This document shows, in pieces, positions 1 through 4,896 of a DNA stretch of 5,739 bases. A model generated the notes under the pieces. It searched no databases. It saw only the letters and a program-made list of their open reading frames with translations, and was not told where the DNA came from. A program made the position numbers and the translations under genes. This DNA is from Chloroflexota bacterium (lineage in GTDB: Bacteria; Chloroflexota; Dormibacteria; Dormibacterales; Dormibacteraceae), in contig VBGE01000196.1 in assembly GCA_005880345.1 (NCBI GenBank), positions 1 to 5,739 of the forward strand, in the 5' to 3' direction. Position 1 is the stretch's first letter. Each line of letters starts with the position of its first letter.

Positions 1-1011
1 CTCGTCGAGCAGCGTGCGGCCATCCAGCCACAGCAGGTCGAAGATGACGAGAACGACCGGCACGTCGCGCCGCAGATCGCTGTCGACCTGCTTGCGGCCG
101 AGCCGGCGCTGCAGCTCGAAGAATCGGAGCACCCGTCCGTCGCGATGCGCGAGCACCTCGCCGTCGAAAAGAACGTCATGGCCGATCCCTGGAGCCGCCT
201 CGATCAGCTCCGGAAAGGCCGCCGTCGTCTCCTTCAGGTCACGCGAGAACAGCTCGATGCGTGAGCCCTGCCGGTGCAGCTGGCACCGCACGCCGTCGTA
301 TTTCTCCTCCGTCCATACAGTGCCGGCCCCCATGCGAGTGAAAGCCTCGTCCGGGGTCTCGACCGGGCTTGCGAGCATGAACCTGACGGGCTGAAACGGG
401 GTGATGCTGCTGACCTCGATCTCGCCGCGCTTCAAGCGCACCGCGGTCTCGCCAATGTCCCCGGTGATCAGGTGGACACGCTTGACCTGCGTGATGGCGA
501 CACCGAAAGCCTCGGCGATCGCCGCTTCGACCAACCCCTCGCTCAGGCCGATGCGCATCTCGCCCGCGATGATCTTGACGAAAAACCGCGCCTCCTCGGG
601 ATCGAGGCGTTGAAGAAGTGCTTCGAGAGGTTTTGCCTTCGCGTTACCGCGCGCGGTGCGGATCGCCTCCAACGTTTCTTCGACGTCCTGCATGCTGACC
701 GGCTGCGGGGCCGTGCGTGCGTCCAGGGCCTCGCCGGCCCAGTCGCCCAGGTCCGAGTGCTTGCGAAACAGCGTGCCGAGCTCCTCCTCGTCGCGGCCGG
801 AGATCGAGGAGATGACCTTGCTCAACGTCGACCAGCCCAGCCCCAACGTACGGCGCTGCGACGGCGAAAACGCCCGGCCGCTCATGTAGACGGCGGCGCG
901 CCTCAGGTCATCCTCGTCGAGGGTGCGGAAATAGGCGCCGAGGATCCGCGTCTTCTCGAGCGTCGCCGGCGTCGCTCCCACGGCTGCACCTGTACCCGCG
1001 AATTCACGCAA
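1..1011 (-). CDS. ATP-dependent DNA ligase, Lig1/LigB type (C-terminus cut by window edge)
   Basis: Seals DNA nicks through a ligase-AMP intermediate. The minus frame is open from a TTG at 1009-1011 to the window edge (337 codons). Residues about 2-200 look like the helical DNA-binding domain of Lig1-type enzymes, including FFVKIIAGEMRIGLSEGLV (143-161) and ITGDIGETA (182-190). The adenylation domain follows: motif I EKYDGVR with catalytic Lys237, motif III FDGE ending at Glu285, FFELQRRLGRK (298-308 region) and FDLLWLDG (324-331). The remaining nucleotidyltransferase motifs and the OB fold lie beyond the left edge. An in-frame TAG at 1018-1020 limits the start to TTG 1011, the shadow-like GTG 979-981, or later codons. 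TTG gives the family-like start LREFAG and has a weak TAGGT 5 nt upstream. The N-terminal domain rules out a minimal LigC/D-type core. Family identity is firm; the exact start is less so. Confidence 0.95.
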   Translation of the reverse strand, partial: MREFAGTGAAVGATPATLEKTRILGAYFRTLDEDDLRRAAVYMSGRAFSPSQRRTLGLGWSTLSKVISSISGRDEEELGTLFRKHSDLGDWAGEALDARTAPQPVSMQDVEETLEAIRTARGNAKAKPLEALLQRLDPEEARFFVKIIAGEMRIGLSEGLVEAAIAEAFGVAITQVKRVHLITGDIGETAVRLKRGEIEVSSITPFQPVRFMLASPVETPDEAFTRMGAGTVWTEEKYDGVRCQLHRQGSRIELFSRDLKETTAAFPELIEAAPGIGHDVLFDGEVLAHRDGRVLRFFELQRRLGRKQVDSDLRRDVPVVLVIFDLLWLDGRTLLDE

Positions 1012-1032
1012 GGTGACCTATCGTAAGTCGCG
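1012..1032. promoter_or_regulatory. 21-bp divergent gap with overlapping -10-like hexamers on both strands
   Basis: Only 21 bp separate the ligase TTG from the ATG of the divergent small gene. TATCGT (1019-1024, plus) and TACGAT (1025-1020, minus) each match four of six bases of TATAAT and overlap almost completely. If used, transcription would begin near 1031 on plus and near 1013 on minus, giving leaderless or nearly leaderless messages for both genes. No convincing -35 box was found on either strand. This is inference from spacing and weak motifs. Confidence 0.25.
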
Positions 1033-1245
1033 ATGCGGAGGTGCCCTTACCTGGAGGAACTCGTCAAGGAGACGCGTGGTCCGCTGCGTGTCTACAGGTT
1101 CGATTGCCACGTCGACCACCGCTCCAAGCGCAAGTACGCGCTCAGCGACAGCCCGCCCATCTGCGTACGCAATTTCGAAGATTGCCCGTTATATCAGGCT
1201 GAAAAGCGGCGCGAGGACCACACAATTACCCGCTACACCGACTGA
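1033..1245 (+). CDS. Small four-cysteine protein, possible metal or Fe-S binding, function unknown
   Basis: A 70-aa product not assigned to a named family. It has four cysteines (4, 25, 44, 51) in the settings RRCPYLEEL, FDCHVD, PPICVRN and EDCPLYQ, plus His26 and His29. The CPYL opening and the CPLYQ near the end suggest a small metal or Fe-S site; this is inference. It is basic and soluble, with no signal peptide or membrane segment. It lies divergent to the ligase and 25 bp before the zinc-ribbon gene on the same strand, so the two are probably co-transcribed. The only upstream purine-rich stretch, AAGGTGA (1010-1016), is 16 nt from the ATG, which is too far for normal use, so initiation may be leaderless. 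The overlapping frame open across the same bases gives Ser/Arg/Thr-rich low-complexity protein and is taken as its shadow. Confidence 0.6.
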   Translation: MRRCPYLEELVKETRGPLRVYRFDCHVDHRSKRKYALSDSPPICVRNFEDCPLYQAEKRREDHTITRYTD

Positions 1246-1270
1246 ACAATGGAGGCCGCCACCTCACACC

Positions 1271-1627
1271 ATGAATTGCGCTGTCTGTTCCGCCCCTGCG
1301 CTTCCCATCGACGACGCATGTGTTTTCTGCCACGCGCCGCTGGTCGACCATGACGAGCCGGTCGAGCTGCTGGACTACCTGGCCGAGCGGATTCCGGTCG
1401 CCCAGGCCAAGCGCGGCCACCTGAACCGGGGGCCGATCACGGAGCTGTCGATCGACCTCAACGGACGCAGCTTCCGCGCCCGCTTCAAGAACGACCTGCT
1501 GGAGCTGGCGCCGCCGGTCCAGCTGGCCGCCTGGGTCGACCTTCTCCTGACCAGGCTGAGCGATGCCGCAACGAGCGACCACAACCTGCGCCGGGCAGTC
1601 CTCCGCTCCGGCTGGGCGCTCCGCTAG
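1271..1627 (+). CDS. Small zinc-ribbon protein of unknown function
   Basis: A 118-aa product. The N-terminus carries a C-x2-C-x10-C-x2-C zinc ribbon (Cys3, Cys6, Cys17, Cys20) in CAVC and CVFC. The rest is a soluble alpha/beta-looking domain of about 90 residues with no recognised motif: ELLDYLAERI, a probable two-strand segment ITELSIDLNGRSFRARF, then a leucine-rich helical end. The frame stays open back to 1013, but the sequence before 1271 is the out-of-frame shadow of the previous small gene, and composition changes to normal protein at this ATG. GGAGG at 1251-1255 is the only strong ribosome-binding-like site and is 15 nt from the ATG, longer than usual. The gene ends 22 bp before the first palindrome of the convergent gap. 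A DNA-, RNA- or protein-binding role is possible from the ribbon alone; nothing narrower is supported. Confidence 0.72.
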   Translation: MNCAVCSAPALPIDDACVFCHAPLVDHDEPVELLDYLAERIPVAQAKRGHLNRGPITELSIDLNGRSFRARFKNDLLELAPPVQLAAWVDLLLTRLSDAATSDHNLRRAVLRSGWALR

Positions 1628-1648
1628 AGCGTCGCCTCCTTCGATATT

Positions 1649-1668
1649 CGGTTAGTCCGGACTAACCG
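1649..1668. repeat. Perfect 20-bp palindrome, copy 1 of a tandem pair
   Basis: CGGTTAGTCCGGACTAACCG reads the same on both strands. As RNA it would form an 8-bp stem with a CCGG loop on either strand. It lies 22 bp after the zinc-ribbon stop in a convergent gap. No T-tract follows it on either strand, so it is not a standard intrinsic terminator. The twin copy is at 1691-1710. Confidence 0.85.
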
Positions 1669-1671
1669 GGG

Positions 1672-1679
1672 ATCCGGAT
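1672..1679. repeat. Short ATCCGGAT palindrome between the two 20-bp palindromes
   Basis: ATCCGGAT repeats the TCCGGA core of the flanking palindromes with shorter arms. Together the gap holds four TCCGGA hexamers in 57 bp (starting at 1656, 1673, 1698 and 1707). The hexamer also occurs singly elsewhere in the window, so this short copy may be incidental. Confidence 0.4.
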
Positions 1680-1690
1680 GCCGCAAAGAT

Positions 1691-1710
1691 CGGATAGTCC
1701 GGACTATCCG
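1691..1710. repeat. Perfect 20-bp palindrome, copy 2 of a tandem pair
   Basis: CGGATAGTCCGGACTATCCG differs from copy 1 at positions 4 and 17 only. The two changes compensate each other (T-A becomes A-T), so the perfect dyad is kept. Its centre is 42 bp from that of copy 1, close to four turns of B-DNA. It lies 4 bp past the MBL-gene stop codon. On minus it is followed by ATCTTTG, at best a weak U-tract, so it may help end the operon transcript. Confidence 0.85.
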
Positions 1711-1714
1711 GACA

Positions 1715-2689
1715 TCAGAGCGCCAGCGCGAGCTGCTCGTTCTTTTCGAGGGCCCACGCGCGGACGCCACGCTTGCGCAACGAGCGTGCGAAGTCTTCGG
1801 TGTAGCCATGCACCGTGTAGACCTGGTCCGCGCCCGAGCGCTCCACGACATCCATGAGCTCGTCGAAGTCGCAGTGGTCGGAGAGGTCGAACGTCGCATC
1901 GGCGCCAAACAGCCGCGCGAACTCCGCATCCTTGGCCCAACCCGAAATCAGCGCGGTGCGGTAGCGTCCGAGACAACGCCGGATCTCGTCCTTTCCGACC
2001 GGCGGTGCGATGACGACACGTCCGGGGACAGGGTCCCCGTTCAGCTCGACCCACGGCGGCAGCGGGCGGCCCGCCGCGGCATAATCGCGCGCGCATGGAG
2101 CGCAGCGCTTCTCCAGGGCAAACTCGAAACCGTACGGCGCCAGCGCGAGCATCACCTCTTCGGTCTTGCCGAGCGCGTGGCACAACAGGACCGGCGTGAC
2201 GTTGCCATCCAGGGCGCGCCGGCACCACAACGCGATCGCCTCAACCGTGGAATCGGGGTCGCCGAAGCGAAAGTGCGGGCGGCCGTATGTGCTCTCCAGG
2301 ATCAGCACGTTTGCCTTCGGCACGAACGTTTCGGGCACCGCCCTGGCCTGCCGCAGCTTGATGTCGCCCGTGTAGAGAAGCGATGAGCCGTCGTCGTGCT
2401 CGAAATGCAGCTGCGCCGAGCCAAGCATGTGGCCGGCCGAGTGGAGCGTGACCTTGCCCTCGCCGCGGCGCATCGGCTCGCCGTAACCGAGCATGCGCCA
2501 CCCGCGAGGGCGGCGACCATCAGGTATCAGAGCCAGCGTTTGCGGTGTCAGCAGCGCCTCTTTGTGCCGCCGCGCGTGATCGGTGTGGGCGTGCGAGATG
2601 AAGGCGAAGCTGCGCACCACGAGCGGATCCAGCCACAGGCGATGACCTGGCAGCGAGACGCCGTGGTCCCAAACGACCTCGCGCGTCAC
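1715..2689 (-). CDS. MBL-fold exonuclease-like protein (ligase-associated exonuclease / COG1236 type)
   Basis: A 324-aa metallo-beta-lactamase-fold nuclease, expected to use two zinc ions to cut nucleic-acid phosphodiester bonds. Visible ligands are HAHTDH (His33, His35, Asp37, His38), His87 in SAGHMLGSAQ, Asp109 in YTGDIK, His272 in LSDHCDF and His294 in YTVHGYTEDF. LILESTYG (129-136) and the GKTEE turn (174-178) resemble CPSF/RNase J-like beta-CASP relatives. The length and the C-terminal VHGYT...LRKRG pattern best fit the exonuclease family that accompanies bacterial ATP-dependent ligases; such a ligase lies 0.7 kb away. The GTG start overlaps the nnrE stop by 4 bp (GTGA), indicating translational coupling. 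It is the last gene of the regulator-nnrE operon. An RNA-processing role cannot be excluded from sequence alone. Confidence 0.88.
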   Translation of the reverse strand: MTREVVWDHGVSLPGHRLWLDPLVVRSFAFISHAHTDHARRHKEALLTPQTLALIPDGRRPRGWRMLGYGEPMRRGEGKVTLHSAGHMLGSAQLHFEHDDGSSLLYTGDIKLRQARAVPETFVPKANVLILESTYGRPHFRFGDPDSTVEAIALWCRRALDGNVTPVLLCHALGKTEEVMLALAPYGFEFALEKRCAPCARDYAAAGRPLPPWVELNGDPVPGRVVIAPPVGKDEIRRCLGRYRTALISGWAKDAEFARLFGADATFDLSDHCDFDELMDVVERSGADQVYTVHGYTEDFARSLRKRGVRAWALEKNEQLALAL

Positions 2690-3351
2690 AGCCGCACGAC
2701 GTCTCCGCCGTCAAAGAGGTCGTGCGGCACGTCGACGCCGACTGCCGCATAGGCTTCGAAGGGAACTCCGATGTCGACCACGACCACCTTGCCGCCGAAC
2801 TGGTCAAGCCCAGGTTTGGGGAGGCCGAGGGCGATCGTCATGTTGGGCTGCACAATGGGAGCGTAGGCGACCCCGGAATCGGCGTCGAGTCCCGACGGGA
2901 CGTCAACCGCAATGACCCGCTTGCCTGATGCGTTGATCGCCTCGATCCACTCCGCAAACCTGCCTTCCGGAGCCCGCGACAGCCCCGTGCCGAAGATGGC
3001 GTCCACGATGACCTCGGCGCGCTCGAATGTCAGATCCGCCGACAGGTCGACGCCCAGATTGCGCAGCGCATCTCGCTCTTGGGCGGCGGGGCCCCCCAAC
3101 CGATCTGCGTCGATGCAGCAGACGCCCGCGAGACGTCCCCACCTGTGCAGGTGGCGTGCCGCCGCCAGCCCATCGCCCGCGTTGTTGCCCACACCGCATA
3201 CCACTGTCGCGCGCTGATCGACGAATCTCGCGACCTGCCAGCCGGCCGCCTCCATCAGCCAGTCGACGCCGATTCCGAAGCGCTCGCTGGCGAGCGCGTC
3301 GACCTCCCTGACCTGGCGGCTACTGATTGGGGGAAGGGCGCTGGACGACAA
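2686..3351 (-). CDS. nnrE: NAD(P)H-hydrate epimerase (YjeF N-terminal domain, stand-alone)
   Basis: Interconverts the R and S epimers of damaged hydrated NAD(P)H so that the partner dehydratase NnrD can restore the cofactor. Starting at TTG 3349-3351 gives 221 aa. The sequence shows ISSRQVREVDALA near the N-terminus, the nucleotide-binding loop GVGNNAGDG (53-61), VDAIFGTG (116-123), and DVPSGLDADSG (150-160). The usual loop is GNNGGDG, so Ala58 is a small deviation. There is no C-terminal NnrD dehydratase domain, unlike many bacterial bifunctional proteins. The frame is also open to a GTG at 3403-3405 (239 aa), but those extra residues are Ser/Arg/Thr-rich and lie over the regulator coding region, so TTG is preferred; neither has a good ribosome-binding site. 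It overlaps the regulator by about 32 bp and the MBL gene by 4 bp, implying coupled translation. Confidence 0.9.
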   Translation of the reverse strand: MSSSALPPISSRQVREVDALASERFGIGVDWLMEAAGWQVARFVDQRATVVCGVGNNAGDGLAAARHLHRWGRLAGVCCIDADRLGGPAAQERDALRNLGVDLSADLTFERAEVIVDAIFGTGLSRAPEGRFAEWIEAINASGKRVIAVDVPSGLDADSGVAYAPIVQPNMTIALGLPKPGLDQFGGKVVVVDIGVPFEAYAAVGVDVPHDLFDGGDVVRL

Positions 3352-3952
3352 ATGAGCAGTAAGGATCGCGGCGGTGAATGGAGTCCGACTGCGAGATGGC
3401 CGCACCGGTGAGGCGCGAGATGAGCTGAGGCGTGATGGTGCAGACCTGGGGGAACTTGAGCGCGGTGTTGCGGAAGGGGCAGTTGTGAATGGTCACGTTG
3501 ATCCCGCCAGCGTCTTCCGTCTGCTCCACCAGCGTGCCCGCGCGCCCGATCCAGGCCACCACCCGGCGCAGCTTTTCGTCGAAGCCGAGGCCTTCCAGGT
3601 CCTTCTCGATGGCCGTCGCATGCCTGGCGGCGACGCGCGCGAACACTTCGTCCAGGGCCTCCGGGCCGCCCATCTCCTGGACCTCTTGCAGGACCATGGT
3701 CGCCAGCTGGCCGTAGCGTTTGGGGAACACGGCGTCCGCCCGCTCGGTGAGGGCGAAAAGCAGGGAGGGCCGGCCGCGGCCGCTTCGTTCGGGCTGGCTC
3801 ACGACCAGGCCGTCGCGTTCCAGGTTGGTGAGGTGCTGCCGGACGGCATTGGTCGTCAGGCCGAGGTCCTGGGCCATGGTTTCCGCGCTGGAACGGCCCT
3901 TGCGCCGCAGCAGCTCGAGGACTTCCATGCGGGTCGAACGGCCGGCAATCAT
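3320..3952 (-). CDS. SufR-like winged-helix transcriptional regulator with three-cysteine Fe-S signature
   Basis: A 210-aa regulator. Residues 5-70 form a winged helix: STRMEVLELLRRKG, recognition region LGLTTNAVRQHLTNLERDGL (30-49) and wing GRGRPSLLFALTE (58-70). The C-terminal domain carries Cys158 (HNCPF), Cys171 (QVCTI) and Cys199 (PYCSF). Their spacings of 13 and 28 residues equal those I recall for the [4Fe-4S] ligands of cyanobacterial SufR (Cys164, Cys177, Cys205). It may therefore sense Fe-S status or redox state and repress its own operon. No suf genes are visible, so the symbol is withheld. ATG 3950-3952 is chosen because it gives the family-like short N-terminus; TTG 3997 would add 15 unlike residues, and GTG 3961 is also possible. 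It heads the nnrE-MBL operon. Confidence 0.85.
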   Translation of the reverse strand: MIAGRSTRMEVLELLRRKGRSSAETMAQDLGLTTNAVRQHLTNLERDGLVVSQPERSGRGRPSLLFALTERADAVFPKRYGQLATMVLQEVQEMGGPEALDEVFARVAARHATAIEKDLEGLGFDEKLRRVVAWIGRAGTLVEQTEDAGGINVTIHNCPFRNTALKFPQVCTITPQLISRLTGAAISQSDSIHRRDPYCSFVVQRPSPNQ

Positions 3953-3960
3953 GAGGGGCA

Positions 3961-3983
3961 CATCCGGTCGCTTTGTCCGGATG
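3961..3983. promoter_or_regulatory. Inverted repeat just upstream of the regulator start
   Basis: CATCCGG (3961-3967) and CCGGATG (3977-3983) form 7-bp arms around a 9-nt spacer, 9 bp upstream of the preferred ATG. The position suits an autoregulatory operator or a leader hairpin near the ribosome-binding region. If translation really began at TTG 3997, the repeat would lie inside the coding sequence and lose most of its meaning. Confidence 0.4.
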
Positions 3984-4003
3984 CTAGCACAGGCCAAAAC
4001 CCC

Positions 4004-4015
4004 TAAATCGATTTA
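4004..4015. promoter_or_regulatory. Perfect AT-rich palindrome in the divergent promoter region, candidate operator
   Basis: TAAATCGATTTA is a perfect 12-bp dyad in an AT-rich island of an otherwise GC-rich window. It lies between the divergent regulator and 104-aa genes, 13 bp upstream of the rightward -35 box. It also overlaps the region where a leftward -10 box would be expected (TAATAA at 4018-4013). A dimeric winged-helix protein such as the neighbouring regulator is the natural candidate ligand, but no known consensus was matched. Confidence 0.45.
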
Positions 4016-4028
4016 TTACAGGTCGTTC

Positions 4029-4056
4029 TTGACAAAATGCAGAGCCGCCCTAAACT
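4029..4056 (+). promoter_or_regulatory. Sigma70-type promoter for the 104-aa gene
   Basis: A perfect -35 box TTGACA (4029-4034) is followed after 16 bp by TAAACT (4051-4056), matching four of six bases of TATAAT. Transcription would start near 4063. This leaves the ATG at 4060 upstream of the message and favours the start at 4081. The reverse complement of the same -35 region reads TTGTCA on minus and could contribute to leftward transcription, but no properly spaced leftward -10 was found. Confidence 0.7.
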
Positions 4057-4064
4057 GGTATGGC

Positions 4065-4071
4065 GGAGGAG
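4065..4071 (+). promoter_or_regulatory. Ribosome-binding site that decides the start of the 104-aa gene
   Basis: GGAGGAG ends 9 nt before ATG 4081. It lies inside the longer reading frame from ATG 4060, so that earlier ATG would have no usable site of its own. Confidence 0.75.
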
Positions 4072-4080
4072 ATAGCGAGA

Positions 4081-4395
4081 ATGCCGATGATCAAGCAAGC
4101 CAGCCGCGCGATCGAGCACATGACGGCTCGAGAGCGGCGCGTCCAGCGGGCCAAGTACGCCCGGCGGAACAAGATGCACCACATCGACAAGCTCCTGAAC
4201 GAGCTCGAGATGCTGAACCTCGCCGACCAGCGGCAGATGCCGCCCGTGCTGTCGGTGGCGATCAACAAGGTGATCGAAGAGTCGCCCGAGGTGACTGTGC
4301 TCGCGCAGGCCAAGCCGGCCTCGGTCATGGAGGCGATGGATGCTCTCTACGAGATCCAGGACAGCCTCATGTACAACCAGATCGAGGACGAGTAA
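4081..4395 (+). CDS. Unrecognised 104-aa helical protein, monocistronic
   Basis: I do not recognise this family. The product is soluble and probably all-helical, with no cysteines, signal peptide or membrane segment. Residues 1-35 are strongly basic (TARERRVQRAKYARRNK, 15-31), followed by an amphipathic segment HHIDKLLNELEMLNLADQ (33-50). A middle part, MPPVLSVAINKVIEESPEV (53-71), precedes an acidic C-terminus (LYEIQDSLMYNQIEDE, 89-104). The basic N-terminus could bind nucleic acid; this is inference only. The reading is secured by a consensus promoter (4029-4056), a strong ribosome-binding site and an intrinsic terminator directly behind the stop. It forms a single-gene unit divergent from the SufR-like regulator and could be under its control. 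An in-frame ATG at 4060 would add seven residues but probably precedes the transcript start. Confidence 0.82.
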   Translation: MPMIKQASRAIEHMTARERRVQRAKYARRNKMHHIDKLLNELEMLNLADQRQMPPVLSVAINKVIEESPEVTVLAQAKPASVMEAMDALYEIQDSLMYNQIEDE

Positions 4396-4418
4396 GCCGG
4401 CCCCACGCACTTGAACTT

Positions 4419-4451
4419 GAGCCGGGTTCTTCGGAGCCCGGCTCTTTTTTT
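4419..4451 (+). terminator. Intrinsic terminator with UUCG tetraloop
   Basis: An 11-bp stem (4419-4429 with 4434-4444, one G-U pair) is closed by C(UUCG)G and followed by seven T residues (4445-4451). It begins 23 bp after the stop of the 104-aa gene. On minus there is no T-run after the stem, so it works mainly rightward and is not an obvious terminator for the convergent cyclic-nucleotide-binding gene. Confidence 0.93.
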
Positions 4452-4488
4452 CGTCCCGAGCTCACGCGCGAGCTGGAATCCAGACCTG

Positions 4489-4887
4489 TTAGCTGTCCGC
4501 TTCCGCCTGGCGAATGCGCTGGCTGAGCGTCTGCAGCAGCCGGTACGCGACCTCCGGATGCTCCTTCAGGAACGGCTTGAAGTTCCATTCGGGGATGGTG
4601 GCCAACGTCACATCGCTGTCGGCCGTGATGGTCGCACTGCGGCCCTCGTGGTCCAGCAGCGCCATCTCGCCGAATGAATCGCCGGGGCCAAGCTCTCGGG
4701 TCCGGCCGCTGACCGTCTTCACGCTCACCTTCCCATCCGTGATGACCATGAAGCCGACCCCGCCGTCGCCGCGGACGACGATCTCGTGGCCCTTGGGGTG
4801 CTTGACGATCTTCATCTGTTTTTCGATCGACCGCATCTCCGCGTCGGGGAGGCTTTCGAAAAGCTTCGCCTGCTTGAGCTCAACCAC
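4489..4887 (-). CDS. Stand-alone cyclic-nucleotide-binding domain protein
   Basis: A 132-aa product made of one Crp-like cNMP-binding beta-barrel and little else. The start VELKQAKLFESLPDAEM is the usual domain opening. Glycine turns KGHEIVVRGD (32-41) and VSGRTRELGPGDSFGE lead to the phosphate-binding cassette FGEMALLDHEGRSATI (72-87). Glu74 and Arg83 are in the positions that hold the ribose and cyclic phosphate in cAMP receptors. The last helix (110-128) ends where a DNA-binding domain would begin in Crp/Fnr regulators; none is present, so it should act through partners or as a sensor. It begins with GTG 9 bp after the recombinase stop on the same strand, so they are very likely co-transcribed. 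No strong ribosome-binding site is seen, and ligand binding is inferred from two residues only. Confidence 0.88.
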   Translation of the reverse strand: MVELKQAKLFESLPDAEMRSIEKQMKIVKHPKGHEIVVRGDGGVGFMVITDGKVSVKTVSGRTRELGPGDSFGEMALLDHEGRSATITADSDVTLATIPEWNFKPFLKEHPEVAYRLLQTLSQRIRQAEADS

Positions 4888-4896
4888 GACCAGATA

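Noticed and set aside
274..1026. Long plus-strand open frame (about 250 codons) over the ligase region
   Set aside because: The minus strand encodes a ligase with motif I, III and IV residues over the same bases; the plus product is Arg/Leu/Ala-rich with no motif.
1013..1270. N-terminal extension of the zinc-ribbon gene from an ATG at 1013
   Set aside because: This part is Ser/Arg/Thr-rich low-complexity sequence and overlaps the better four-cysteine frame starting at 1033; normal protein begins at 1271.
1226..1582. Minus-strand open frame opposite the zinc-ribbon gene
   Set aside because: The product is Gln/Arg/Val-rich without motifs, while the plus frame has a clear CxxC...CxxC ribbon.
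1649..1710. Palindrome pair as a CRISPR array, IS terminal repeats or a Xer dif site
   Set aside because: There are only two units with a 22-bp spacer and no cas genes or transposase between them; a dif site has two unlike 11-bp arms around a 6-bp centre, not a perfect 20-bp palindrome.
1808..2386. Plus-strand open frame of 192 codons within the MBL gene
   Set aside because: It is a shadow of the minus-strand MBL protein, whose metal ligands are intact across the same span.
3374..4006. Plus-strand open frame of 210 codons opposite the regulator
   Set aside because: The His/Gly/Ala/Arg-rich product has no motif; the minus frame has a winged helix and a conserved cysteine triad.
4003..4410. 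Minus-strand open frame opposite the 104-aa gene
   Set aside because: It is a His/Leu/Arg-rich shadow and would run against the promoter, ribosome-binding site and terminator that all support the plus gene.
4455..4482. Inverted repeat AGCTC...GAGCT and CTGGA/TCCAG as a terminator for the cNMP gene
   Set aside because: Stems are only 5 bp, and no T-run follows on minus; it is too weak to call.
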